Positions 7,801 to 15,785 of a DNA stretch of 35,727 bases are shown here, in pieces. This stretch comes from Muribaculaceae bacterium. Lineage in GTDB: Bacteria > Bacteroidota > Bacteroidia > Bacteroidales > Muribaculaceae. The translations under genes and the position numbers were made by a program. The notes below the pieces were generated by a model. The model did not search any database. It was not told the origin of the DNA and saw nothing but the letters and a program-made list of their open reading frames with translations. The stretch spans positions 1 to 35,727 of the forward strand of contig VSPG01000022.1 of the NCBI GenBank assembly GCA_009775265.1, in the 5' to 3' direction. Each line of letters begins with the position of its first letter. Positions within the stretch are counted from its first letter, which is position 1.

Positions 7801-8504
7801 AGGGCTGTTGTTTCGTCGCATCCGCTGTGTCCGAAATGGTGTTCGGCGGTGCATTGGTGCAGTTTGTGGTCTACTATCCAGTGGCATGTGGCCATGTTGT
7901 CGATAGTGCCCATCTCATGGCTTACGAGCAGGATTGTGGCACGTGTGCGCAGTTCGCGCAGAATCTCGTAGAGCCGGGCTTCGAAATGCTTGTCGAGGTA
8001 GCTTAGAGGCTCGTCCATCACAATGAGCGACGGACGCGATACGAGCGCGCGTGCGAGCAGTGCACGCTGAAGCTGTCCTCCCGAAAGGCGTCCGATTGAC
8101 CGGTCGGCATGGGGGCGCAGTTCCACGAGGTCGATATATTGCTCTATGCGTTCGTCTTTGTCGGCTGCGGTCATGGACGTATGTGCCAGCAGCCCCGTAG
8201 CCACCACTTCACGCACGGTGATGGGGAAATGCGGGTCTATGCTGTTTTTCTGCGGCAGATAGCCGATGGCGGGGGTACACCCTCCGCAGTATGCCACGTT
8301 TCCGCTGCTGGGGCGCAGAAGGCCGAGTATGATGCGCATGAGGGTGGTTTTGCCCCCTCCGTTGGGGCCGGTGACGGCAACGAAGTCGCCGTGGCGCACT
8401 ACGGCGGACACATCGTCGAGCACCCGGCGCCCTTCGAAGCTCATGCCTACGCCGTCAAGTGTGATGAGCGGGCGCAGGCCGTTGTCAGTGTCGTGCGATT
8501 TCAT
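7797..8504 (-). CDS. Zinc/manganese-type ABC transporter ATP-binding protein (ZnuC-like)
   Basis: This 235-residue ATPase energises metal uptake. Motifs are in order: Walker A GPNGGGKT (46-53), Q-loop (GYLPQ, 81-85), signature LSGGQ (140-144), Walker B IVMDEP (161-166) and the switch His196 (LVSHE). The IGYLPQK...DPHFPITVREVV block is typical of the ZnuC/MntB/TroB group. The C-terminal 30 residues are rich in His and Cys (CHWIVDHKLHQCTAEHHFGH), which suggests metal sensing or a metal-binding tail. The gene overlaps the substrate-binding protein gene by 20 bases and rsgA by 4. No permease gene is present. Confidence 0.88.
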   Translation of the reverse strand: MKSHDTDNGLRPLITLDGVGMSFEGRRVLDDVSAVVRHGDFVAVTGPNGGGKTTLMRIILGLLRPSSGNVAYCGGCTPAIGYLPQKNSIDPHFPITVREVVATGLLAHTSMTAADKDERIEQYIDLVELRPHADRSIGRLSGGQLQRALLARALVSRPSLIVMDEPLSYLDKHFEARLYEILRELRTRATILLVSHEMGTIDNMATCHWIVDHKLHQCTAEHHFGHSGCDETTAL

Positions 8505-9360
8505 CGGCGATGGTTTTTAATTGTGACTGCCAGTTGTAGCTCATAGGGTCTATTTCCACTATAGCCGCACCGGCTTCGCGGCACACTCCGGCGGCCTGCC
8601 TGGAGTCGAGACCGCGCTGCACGAAGAACACCCGGGAGCCGGCGGCGCGGGCGCGGTCTATGGCTGCTTTGAGCCCTGCGGCGGAGAAGTCCTTTCCTTC
8701 GGCGCCGAGAGCCACCTGCTGCAGGCCGTAGTCGCGGGCTATGTAGCTGAGCGACGGATGCCACACCATGAATGAGCGTGCAGCTGCGCTCCGGAGGGTG
8801 TTTTGCAGATAGCGGTCGAGCGAGTCGATTGCGGCGGTCATGGAGTCGAGGCGGGCGGCATAGAGCGGAGCCCCTTCCGGGTCGAGGCGGCTGAGAGCCG
8901 AGGCCATGGCGGCCGCCATGGCCCGCGCGTTGCGTGCCGAGCACCATATGTGGGGGTCGGGCGCGCCGTGTGTGTGCGCATGTGCGTGTCCGCAATTGTC
9001 GTGCGTGCCGTAGAGCGGCGTTACGGCGTCGAGCATGCTGACTTTGAGCACGCTCGACGGAGCGGCGTCTGCAAGAGACTGCTCGAACGGCAGGCCTCCG
9101 GTGCAGAAGAAAGCCTCGGAGTCGTCCACGGCCATGCGGCCCGACATGGACGGTTCGTAGTTTTCGGGATCCGCCCCGCGGTCCATGACGCAGGTTACGT
9201 CGAACCGTCCGCTTGCAAGCGGTTCCAGCAGCGCCCGCAGCGGTTCGATGCTCACGGCTATGCTGCGTGCGTGGCTTTCGCCGTGGCTCGCCGTGCGCGA
9301 GCAGGCGGCAGCGACGGCGAGCACGCCCGCTGCTATTATGCAGAATGCGGTTTTTCTCAT
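8485..9360 (-). CDS. Metal ABC transporter substrate-binding lipoprotein (ZnuA/TroA-like)
   Basis: The 291-residue product binds zinc or manganese outside the inner membrane. The signal ends at Cys20 (AVAAAC), so it is probably a lipoprotein. Probable metal ligands are His137 (DPHIW), His201 (WHPSLSY) and an Asp in EIDPMSYNW. The first His ligand of classical ZnuA is replaced by PENYEP (Glu66), as I recall for many Bacteroidetes members. A His-rich loop (GHAHAHTHG, about 124-132) is typical of zinc rather than manganese proteins. It heads the znuA-znuC-rsgA unit; a -7 box lies 8 bases upstream. Confidence 0.88.
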   Translation of the reverse strand: MRKTAFCIIAAGVLAVAAACSRTASHGESHARSIAVSIEPLRALLEPLASGRFDVTCVMDRGADPENYEPSMSGRMAVDDSEAFFCTGGLPFEQSLADAAPSSVLKVSMLDAVTPLYGTHDNCGHAHAHTHGAPDPHIWCSARNARAMAAAMASALSRLDPEGAPLYAARLDSMTAAIDSLDRYLQNTLRSAAARSFMVWHPSLSYIARDYGLQQVALGAEGKDFSAAGLKAAIDRARAAGSRVFFVQRGLDSRQAAGVCREAGAAIVEIDPMSYNWQSQLKTIADEIARH

Positions 9361-9368
9361 TTCATCGG

Positions 9369-9376
9369 CAAATTTA
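9369..9376 (-). promoter_or_regulatory. -7 box of the znuA-like gene
   Basis: TAAATTTG on the minus strand matches TAnnTTTG and ends 8 bases before the ATG, predicting a leader of about 5 bases. No clear -33 element is seen. I could not recognise a Zur operator. Confidence 0.55.
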
Positions 9377-9420
9377 ATAATTATTCCTGTAGAATCGGTG
9401 TGGAATGTCGACTAAATCAC

Positions 9421-9428
9421 TACCTTTG
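9421..9428 (+). promoter_or_regulatory. -7 box of the YitT-family gene
   Basis: TACCTTTG matches TAnnTTTG exactly and predicts a start near 9433, with a leader of about 40 bases. It diverges from the znuA-like promoter 45 bases away. Confidence 0.55.
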
Positions 9429-9472
9429 CAGCGTAATTTGGAGAATCTTTAAAACATATCCGCACAGGAAAA

Positions 9473-10402
9473 ATGAAACTGTCAAAAGAAACCTTCTGGC
9501 GCACGTCGCGCGACTACTTCTTCATAACGCTCGGCATGGCCATCTATGCTTTCGGCTTCACGGCTTTTATTCTTCCGGAAAAGGTGGTCATAGGCGGCCT
9601 GGCCGGCCTCGGCACCATAATATATTTCAAGACAGGCATCCCTGTGGCCATATCGCAATATGCCATAAACCTTGTGTTGCTGGCTGTCGCTTACCGCGTT
9701 GTGGGCAAGCGTTTTGTGATAGGGACGATATACGGGGCGACAATGATTTCCGTGTGGGTGGGTCTGTTCCAGCCCATTTTTGCCGAGGGCTTTACCAACG
9801 AGCCTTTTATGAACATTGTGATAGGCGGCACATTGTGCGGCCTCGGCATAGGCATGACATTCGTGCATAACGGAAGCAGCGGCGGCACCGATATAGTGGC
9901 CGCCATGGTGAACAAGCATTCCAATGTGAGCATAGGCCGCATGATGCTGTACACGGATGTGTGCATCATTTCTTCGTCGTATTTCCTGTTCCACCACATC
10001 GACCGCATTGTTTACGGCTTCGTGGTGCTGTTCCTCGTGAGCTATATGGCCGACCTTGTCATAAACACCAACCGGCAGGCTGTGCAGTTCACTATCTTCT
10101 CCCGCCATTGGCGCGAAATCGCAACCGCCATCAACAACGACGCGCGGCGTGGATGCACCGTGCTGACGGGCATGGGGTGGTACAGCAAGCAGGAGGTGAA
10201 GGTGTTGCTGGTTATGTGCCGCAAGATAGAATCGGTCACTATATTCCGCATAATTAAAAGCATCGACAACGACGCTTTCGTGACACAGGGCAATGTCAAC
10301 GGAGTATATGGCCGGGGATTCGACGAAGTGAAGGTGAAGATGAAGCCGGAACCCCACAGGGAGTTCGATGCTGACGCGACCCCTGCGCAGAACGCCGAAT
10401 AG
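9473..10402 (+). CDS. YitT family membrane protein
   Basis: The 309-residue product matches the YitT family. Five or six hydrophobic segments occupy about residues 13-200 (DUF161-type region, including the GGTDIVAAMVNKHS block). A soluble C-terminal DUF2179 domain occupies about 210-290 (QAVQFTIFSRHWREIATAI, VLLVMCRKIE). Family members are inner-membrane proteins of uncertain transport function. The ATG follows an AGGAA-like stretch (9466-9470). A terminator follows 17 bases after the stop, so it is probably a single-gene unit. Confidence 0.9.
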   Translation: MKLSKETFWRTSRDYFFITLGMAIYAFGFTAFILPEKVVIGGLAGLGTIIYFKTGIPVAISQYAINLVLLAVAYRVVGKRFVIGTIYGATMISVWVGLFQPIFAEGFTNEPFMNIVIGGTLCGLGIGMTFVHNGSSGGTDIVAAMVNKHSNVSIGRMMLYTDVCIISSSYFLFHHIDRIVYGFVVLFLVSYMADLVINTNRQAVQFTIFSRHWREIATAINNDARRGCTVLTGMGWYSKQEVKVLLVMCRKIESVTIFRIIKSIDNDAFVTQGNVNGVYGRGFDEVKVKMKPEPHREFDADATPAQNAE

Positions 10403-10419
10403 CAGATAGTTTATGATAA

Positions 10420-10449
10420 AGAGCCGCCGCGATGCGGCTCTGTCTTTTT
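10420..10449 (+). terminator. Terminator of the YitT-family gene
   Basis: AGAGCCGC (10420-10427) and GCGGCTCT (10434-10441) form a perfect 8-base stem with a 6-base loop, followed by GTCTTTTT. This is a classic rho-independent terminator. Confidence 0.88.
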
Positions 10450-10459
10450 ATCGGGCTGC

Positions 10460-10504
10460 AAAAAAGCCACGGACAGCAACCGCTGACGCGGCCATTGCCC
10501 GTGG
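10460..10504 (-). terminator. Terminator of the HdeD-like gene, with branched hairpin core
   Basis: On the minus strand CCACGG (10499-10504) pairs with CCGTGG (10467-10472), and six Ts (10460-10465) follow. The interior carries further pairing: GCAA with TTGC, and CCGC-GTCA-GCGG. The core at 10479-10499 (GGCAATGGCCGCGTCAGCGGT on the minus strand) recurs with one change at 13798-13818, so it is more than a plain terminator. Confidence 0.75.
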
Positions 10505-10527
10505 TTGATATTGGGGTTTGCTGCTGG

Positions 10528-11082
10528 CTATCGGCCTTCGGCAGGACGCAGCTCGTAGGCTGCGATGGCGATGGTGAAGCCCCAGTAGATGAATGCGATG
10601 CTGACAAGGAAGCTCACCATGAACATGTTGCTTACCCATCCCGCTTCCATAAAGAAGAATGCTATGAGACACAGGAGTATTCCGTTGACTATTCCAAGCC
10701 AGCGGTAGCGTCTGTGGCCGTTTCCTGCTGCATCGACAAGCGCCTCCACGCCCCAGAACAGGAACAGGAAGGCGAGGAAATAGGGGAATACCATTTCAGA
10801 AAGGAACACGTTGCGCACCAACACGAAACCGATGAACATGTCGACGATTCCGCCGGCGAGCCACCAGCCCCATCCGCGGCCAGCGCGTCCGCTTGCCGAC
10901 ACGCTGAGCTGGACGCAGCCGGCGAGGATGAGGAGCCATCCGAAGATTTGCGAGGCCACGGCGTAGCCGGCTTCCGGCCAGAACCAGTAGGCGAAGCCGC
11001 CGATTACCATAAGTATGCCTACGAGCAGCACCGCCCACCATGCTCGGGTAGTGCCGAAATTGGTTACATTCAAGGCTTTCAT
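10528..11082 (-). CDS. HdeD-like (DUF308) membrane protein
   Basis: The 184-residue product has about six transmembrane segments and the repeated small hydrophobic units of the HdeD/DUF308 family (AWWAVLLVGILMVIGG, IFGWLLILAGCVQLS, LFLFWGVEALVDA). In E. coli HdeD is an acid-resistance membrane protein; here the role is only inferred as envelope or stress related. I chose the ATG at 11080-11082 (MKALNVTNFG), since an upstream in-frame start would add 12 residues without clear support. A terminator lies downstream on the same strand. Confidence 0.85.
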   Translation of the reverse strand: MKALNVTNFGTTRAWWAVLLVGILMVIGGFAYWFWPEAGYAVASQIFGWLLILAGCVQLSVSASGRAGRGWGWWLAGGIVDMFIGFVLVRNVFLSEMVFPYFLAFLFLFWGVEALVDAAGNGHRRYRWLGIVNGILLCLIAFFFMEAGWVSNMFMVSFLVSIAFIYWGFTIAIAAYELRPAEGR

Positions 11083-11176
11083 AATAAAATTAGTTGAGGA
11101 GATTAAAAAATACGTCAATAAGATGCTGCGGCGTGTGCCGCGATGTACTTAAAGAACAATGGGTGTGTGCTTTTTG

Positions 11177-11207
11177 TTGCAGGCGCATGGCTTTTTTAGT
11201 AATTTTG
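11177..11207 (+). promoter_or_regulatory. Promoter of mutS2, predicted leaderless
   Basis: TTG (11177-11179), a 20-base spacer and TAATTTTG (11200-11207) give a full match. The box ends four bases before the ATG at 11212, so transcription should begin at or next to the A of the ATG. Confidence 0.72.
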
Positions 11208-11211
11208 CAGC

Positions 11212-13674
11212 ATGATTTATCCATCTGCATTTGAAAAGAAAACGGGCTTCGACGTGGTGCGCCGCGTTGTTGCCGATGCGTGCCTTTCCGCCATGGGGCG
11301 TGAGGAGGCCGATGCCATGTCTTTCTCCCCCGACTATGACTCCGTGGCCATGAAACTGAGGCAGACGGCCGAGATGCTGTCGCTGACAACGGGCGACAGC
11401 GAGTTTCAGCTCGGAGCCATCCACGACATGCGTGCCGCCGTAAAGGGCATACGCGTGCAGGGGTCGTTCATGCCTGCGCAGGAACTTATGCAGCTGCGTG
11501 CGGTGCTCGACACGGTGTCCGGTCTGCATGCATTCTTTTCAAGCCGCCGCAACGATGACGGCGTGTCGTCGTTGCCAGCCCTCGATGTGGTGGCCGAAAG
11601 GCTCGTGCCTCAGCCGGAGGCGGCCCGTTCCATCGACCGCCTGCTCGACCGCTGGGGCAACGTGCGCGACAACGCATCGCCGGAGTTGGCCGACATACGC
11701 CGCTCGCTGGCTTCGATGAACGGAGTCATAGCCGGGGCTATGCGTCGCGTGATGGCGCGTGCGGTGCAGGAGGGATGGGTGGAGCCGGATGTGACACCGG
11801 CCGTGCGCGACGGGCGCCTTGTGGTGCCGGTGGCTCCGGCCAACAAGCGCCGAATAGCCGGCATTGTCCACGACGAATCGGCGTCGGGAAAAACCGTTTT
11901 TATCGAGCCGGCGGAGATAGTGGAGGCCAACAATCGCCTGCGCGAGCTACAGATGCGCGAACGCCGCGAGGTCACACGGCTGCTCGTGGCCATGGCCGAC
12001 AGTCTGCGTCCGTCATGTGCCGACATGCTTGAGAACCTCCGCCTGCTCGGAGAAATAGACTTCATACATGCGAAGGCCGTCTATGCACTGGCCATAGGGG
12101 CTACTATGCCTGCGCTGGCCGAGAACCCTGAGATGGAATGGTATCATGCATGCCATCCCGTGCTGAAAGCAGCGCTCGAGCGTCAGGGCAAGGCCATTGT
12201 GCCGCTGGACATTGCTCTGAGCGCGCCGGAACGGCGCATGCTCGTGATTTCAGGCCCGAACGCAGGCGGCAAGTCTGTGACGCTGAAGACAGTAGGCATA
12301 ATACAATATATGGCCCAGTGCGGCCTGCTCCCGCCGGTGTATGAAAACTCGCGGATGGGAGTGTTCGAGAGCATTTTCATAGACATCGGCGATGACCAGA
12401 GCATAGAGGACGACCTGAGCACATATTCGTCGCATCTGCGCAATATGAAGCACTTCCTTGCTCGAGGCAATTCCCGAACGCTGATACTCGTCGACGAGTT
12501 CGGCGCCGGCACGGAGCCGCAGATAGGCGGAGCCATAGCGCAGGCCATACTAAGCCGATTCAACGAGCAGGGGATGTGGGGCGTGGTGACCACGCACTTC
12601 CAGAATCTCAAACATTTTGCGGAAGATACGGACGGACTCGTGAACGGCTCGATGCTCTATGACCGCCAGTTGATGCAGCCGCAGTTCCGCCTGCTCATAG
12701 GCCACCCCGGCAGTTCGTTCGCGGTGGAGATAGCCCGTAAGACGGGGCTGCCGGAGGCCATAATAGCCGATGCGGAGGCCATAGTGGGCAGCGACTATGT
12801 GAACATGGACAAGTACCTGCTCGACATCACACGCGACAAGCGCTATTGGGAGAACAAACGCGCCGACATACGCCGCAAGGAGAAAAAACTCGAGGAGACG
12901 CTTGCGCGGTATGAGGCCGACGCCGACAACCTGCGCAGCCAGCGTCGCGAAATCATAGCCGACGCGCGGGCGGAGGCACGCAGGATTCTCGACGGAAGCA
13001 ATGCTGCCATAGAACGTACGATACACGACATACGCCGCGCGCAGGCCGACCGCGAAGCCACGCTCGAAGCGCGGCGCAGGCTCGACGAGGAGCGCCGTCG
13101 CATGGCTTCGGAGCCGGGCGCGGCCGATGCCGACCATCCGCTCACGGCGCGTGTGCCCAAGCGCCGGCGCAAACCCGAGGCGCCGGCGGCGGCCCCGGCT
13201 GTGCAGGCGCCGCTTGCCGCCGGCGACAATGTGCTGCTCGACGGCGCGGGTACGCCGGGCACGATAGAGAGCGTGAAAGGCGGCAGCGCCACTGTGATTT
13301 TCGGGCAGCTGCGCACCACGGTGAAGCTGTCGCGCCTCACGCGCACGCTACGCAAGGCTGCGTCGGGGGCGAAAGCCGCGTCGTTCGTGAGCACGGCCAC
13401 GAGCAACGAGATACGTGACCGCCAGTTGCATTTCCGTCCCGAGATGGACGTGCGCGGCATGCGTGCCGACGAGGCGGTGCAGGCCGTCACCTATTTCGTG
13501 GACGATGCCTTGCAGTTCAATGCGCAGCGTGTGCGCATTCTGCACGGCACAGGCACCGGTGCGCTGCGCCAGTACATACGTCAGTATCTTGCCACCGTGC
13601 ACGGCGTGCGGGCTTTCCGCGATGAGGATGTGCGCCTCGGAGGCGCCGGCATCACCGTGGTGGAGTTTGTATAG
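11212..13674 (+). CDS. mutS2: MutS2 (RqcU-type) ATPase with Smr domain
   Basis: The 820-residue product has the full MutS2 layout. The start MIYPSAFEKKTGFD is the usual one in Bacteroidales. The core helical region precedes the ATPase, with Walker A GPNAGGKS (348-355) and Walker B LILVDEFG (424-431). A long charged coiled coil follows (about 530-640), then a KOW-like stretch, then an Smr domain (about 745-820) with the MDVRGM and HGTGTGALR motifs. MutS2 has been linked to suppression of recombination and, in Bacillus, to splitting collided ribosomes. The AP-rich linker near residues 645-665 is typical variation. A small hairpin (13684-13699) lies just after the stop. Confidence 0.96.
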   Translation: MIYPSAFEKKTGFDVVRRVVADACLSAMGREEADAMSFSPDYDSVAMKLRQTAEMLSLTTGDSEFQLGAIHDMRAAVKGIRVQGSFMPAQELMQLRAVLDTVSGLHAFFSSRRNDDGVSSLPALDVVAERLVPQPEAARSIDRLLDRWGNVRDNASPELADIRRSLASMNGVIAGAMRRVMARAVQEGWVEPDVTPAVRDGRLVVPVAPANKRRIAGIVHDESASGKTVFIEPAEIVEANNRLRELQMRERREVTRLLVAMADSLRPSCADMLENLRLLGEIDFIHAKAVYALAIGATMPALAENPEMEWYHACHPVLKAALERQGKAIVPLDIALSAPERRMLVISGPNAGGKSVTLKTVGIIQYMAQCGLLPPVYENSRMGVFESIFIDIGDDQSIEDDLSTYSSHLRNMKHFLARGNSRTLILVDEFGAGTEPQIGGAIAQAILSRFNEQGMWGVVTTHFQNLKHFAEDTDGLVNGSMLYDRQLMQPQFRLLIGHPGSSFAVEIARKTGLPEAIIADAEAIVGSDYVNMDKYLLDITRDKRYWENKRADIRRKEKKLEETLARYEADADNLRSQRREIIADARAEARRILDGSNAAIERTIHDIRRAQADREATLEARRRLDEERRRMASEPGAADADHPLTARVPKRRRKPEAPAAAPAVQAPLAAGDNVLLDGAGTPGTIESVKGGSATVIFGQLRTTVKLSRLTRTLRKAASGAKAASFVSTATSNEIRDRQLHFRPEMDVRGMRADEAVQAVTYFVDDALQFNAQRVRILHGTGTGALRQYIRQYLATVHGVRAFRDEDVRLGGAGITVVEFV

Positions 13675-13943
13675 AATCCTCACTATGCCGTGTGGCATAT
13701 GGTTTGTTGTATAGATATTTCGCATTGTATAATCTATGCATAGTTATGGAGCATAGCGCCTGGCACCAGCGTAGCGGCAAGTCTGTTTGTAGCCTTAGGC
13801 AAAGGCCGCGTCAGCGGTCGTGGCCTAAGGCAATGTGGTGTTATCCTCCTGCAGCATTGCCGTATAACGGCGACTCTATTCGCCTATAATTTCGAAATAT
13901 TTCAAATATAAAAAGTTAATATTAATTAAATATTATATTTAAT
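13675..13943 (+). other. Hairpin-rich intergenic region, possible structured RNA
   Basis: This gap between mutS2 and the next promoter has no convincing gene but a dense series of perfect inverted repeats: TATGCC/GGCATA (13684-13699), GCCTTAGGC/GCCTAAGGC (13792-13800 with 13823-13831) enclosing CCGC-GTCA-GCGG, GGCAATG/CATTGCC (13829-13835 with 13855-13861), and GCCGT-ATA-ACGGC (13859-13871). Some of these overlap, so they could be alternative folds. The last 70 bases are very AT-rich. No T-run follows any of the stems, so ordinary termination does not explain them. Confidence 0.45.
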
Positions 13944-13974
13944 TTTGAAATTATGAAAAGAATTCCTATATTTG
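13944..13974 (+). promoter_or_regulatory. Promoter of the AT-rich lipoprotein operon
   Basis: TTTG (13944-13947), a 19-base spacer and TATATTTG (13967-13974) are a perfect Bacteroidetes-type promoter. The start would be near 13979, about 17 bases before the ATG at 13996. Confidence 0.75.
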
Positions 13975-13995
13975 GAAAAATCAATCTCTCCACTC

Positions 13996-15771
13996 ATGAA
14001 AACACTCTTACGTTTATTGTGTCCGTTGTTTGTAATTGTTGTAGCTTCTTGTGCAGAATCTGATTTTATGGTCGGTCGTTTCAAGAGTGTAGGTTCTCGT
14101 GCGATTACTCCCGGGATGGAGTCGGAAACTAATCCCGACCTTCTTTCGGATTGGGAAAATTGTAAAATTATAATGCTGAATAAAGAAACTGCAAGCGGTC
14201 GACTTCAGTCTGCTACACCACCATGGGGAGATGGAGCCATTACGAGGCTTGATCCTTCTTTTTGTAAGGATGTCAAGAAAGCAGATGGATGGATAATGCT
14301 TTTTCATACTTTTTGTAAGGCGAATCTTGATGAAGACCTTACATATATATGTCTTTATAATCAGTTTACAGGCTATATAAAGGTGTTCTATTATGCTTAT
14401 GAGGCGGATTTAGGAACATCAACCGTATGGGGCATGTCGTCAGGAAATACATGTGAGGTACGCTCTTTGTTTTCTGATAACGAATATTTTTCACAGCCGT
14501 TAAATGGCGACGATAAATATACAATATGGTCGGTAACAGCAGATAATATGCCGGGAGGAAATAGTCGTGAACTTTCAAAAGGATGGAACGGTTTTCAATT
14601 TAGAGTAGGAGAATACAGTCCCAAAAATTCTATTGGGGATTATAAAATCACTGCTTATAATACGGTTTATACAAACTTTAATTTTAACGGAGAACAAAAC
14701 TCGACTACAACAGGCACGATAGCTACGTTGAACACTTCTGATGAGTCGTTGTATAACAACGCCATCTCTAAGGCTGTTTTAAACCAAGTTGGAGATAAAG
14801 CAAAAGACGCTGTCGACAAATTCGCGAGCAAGAACTTGGACAAAAGTTTTCTTGGTCTTAACGTGAAAGATATTCTGTCCAACATAAAGGTGAATAATTA
14901 TGCAGGTGCAATAGCAAAAGGTCTGGGTTTTGTATTCAAATGTTTCTCTAGAAGCGAGCCTTCATATTCAATATCGGAGGTGAATCTGAAAACCCATGGT
15001 ACACTGGTGCTACAAGGGGTGGGAACTACACCTACGGTGTCGAAAGTTGTTCCGCTTTCATTCAACATGGAAAATGTATTAAATGGTGGTGGCGGGTCAT
15101 TGTTCTCTGCAATATCTTCCTATGGTGTTACGGACAATTTGGAGTTGGGAGTATGGAATTTGCGTAAGAAACCTATATTGCTTTATGAGCGGTATACCAA
15201 GTTCGAGAACCTGGTGCCGACAGATTACGAGCACCTCTCGGTGCTTGAATTTCATGGTCTGTGCGCCCTACCCAACACTATCGTTGACGTCGATGGTTTG
15301 GAAGTGGTGTTTAATCCCGCAATAAAGCCATATGTGAAGTCTTATGGCGTAACTGCTGGTGTAATTGATGTAACGGGTGGGAATCGTTCTCTTAACCATA
15401 AAGGAAAGAATTATTTAGGTTATGACCGTCGCAACTTCTTGATTGATAATGACGGAGCTTTGGTCTATGGCGTTAGCAAAGGTGAGACGTCTGTATATGC
15501 CATGATTGACAGAGTGCCCCATGGCTTGATGCTGAACGACAATACTCAGTTCTATGTGGATTGGGGTCGCAACGTTTCGGGCTGCAGAGCCGCTGTAATA
15601 ACCCTCACAATGAATATAGATTACAAAGGCAAACAGATGAGCATTACGGAATCTCGTATTTACGATGTGGACTACGAACCATCTACTCGAGGGCTGAACC
15701 ATGTCGATAATCCTCCGAATACGTATCTGCTTAGTGACTCAAATTGCAGTATTTTAAGTTTTGATATGTAA
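13996..15771 (+). CDS. Unknown AT-rich lipoprotein with central amphipathic helical region
   Basis: I do not recognise the family of this 591-residue protein. The signal ends in VVASC (Cys18), giving a lipoprotein probably exposed on the surface or in the periplasm. Residues 30-240 and 320-590 look beta-rich, with many aromatic and Thr/Ser residues. Between them (about 256-317) lies a helical stretch with charged and glycine/alanine-rich hydrophobic parts (KAVLNQVGDKAKDAVDKFA, AGAIAKGLGFVFKCF). A helix-forming insert between beta regions can occur in membrane-inserting proteins, but nothing here proves that. The ATG at 13996 is preferred because it gives the signal peptide right after the promoter. 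Codon use and base composition are clearly AT-richer than mutS2 upstream. Confidence 0.78.
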   Translation: MKTLLRLLCPLFVIVVASCAESDFMVGRFKSVGSRAITPGMESETNPDLLSDWENCKIIMLNKETASGRLQSATPPWGDGAITRLDPSFCKDVKKADGWIMLFHTFCKANLDEDLTYICLYNQFTGYIKVFYYAYEADLGTSTVWGMSSGNTCEVRSLFSDNEYFSQPLNGDDKYTIWSVTADNMPGGNSRELSKGWNGFQFRVGEYSPKNSIGDYKITAYNTVYTNFNFNGEQNSTTTGTIATLNTSDESLYNNAISKAVLNQVGDKAKDAVDKFASKNLDKSFLGLNVKDILSNIKVNNYAGAIAKGLGFVFKCFSRSEPSYSISEVNLKTHGTLVLQGVGTTPTVSKVVPLSFNMENVLNGGGGSLFSAISSYGVTDNLELGVWNLRKKPILLYERYTKFENLVPTDYEHLSVLEFHGLCALPNTIVDVDGLEVVFNPAIKPYVKSYGVTAGVIDVTGGNRSLNHKGKNYLGYDRRNFLIDNDGALVYGVSKGETSVYAMIDRVPHGLMLNDNTQFYVDWGRNVSGCRAAVITLTMNIDYKGKQMSITESRIYDVDYEPSTRGLNHVDNPPNTYLLSDSNCSILSFDM

Positions 15772-15785
15772 AGATCAGGATAGTT

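Noticed and set aside
6826..7971. Open frame on the plus strand opposite rsgA
   Set aside because: RsgA motifs on the minus strand are complete; the plus-strand product looks like a mirror of GC-rich codons.
13692..13889. 65-residue open frame in the hairpin-rich gap after mutS2
   Set aside because: The product is low in complexity with scattered Arg/Trp, the frame runs through several perfect hairpins, and it has no promoter of its own.
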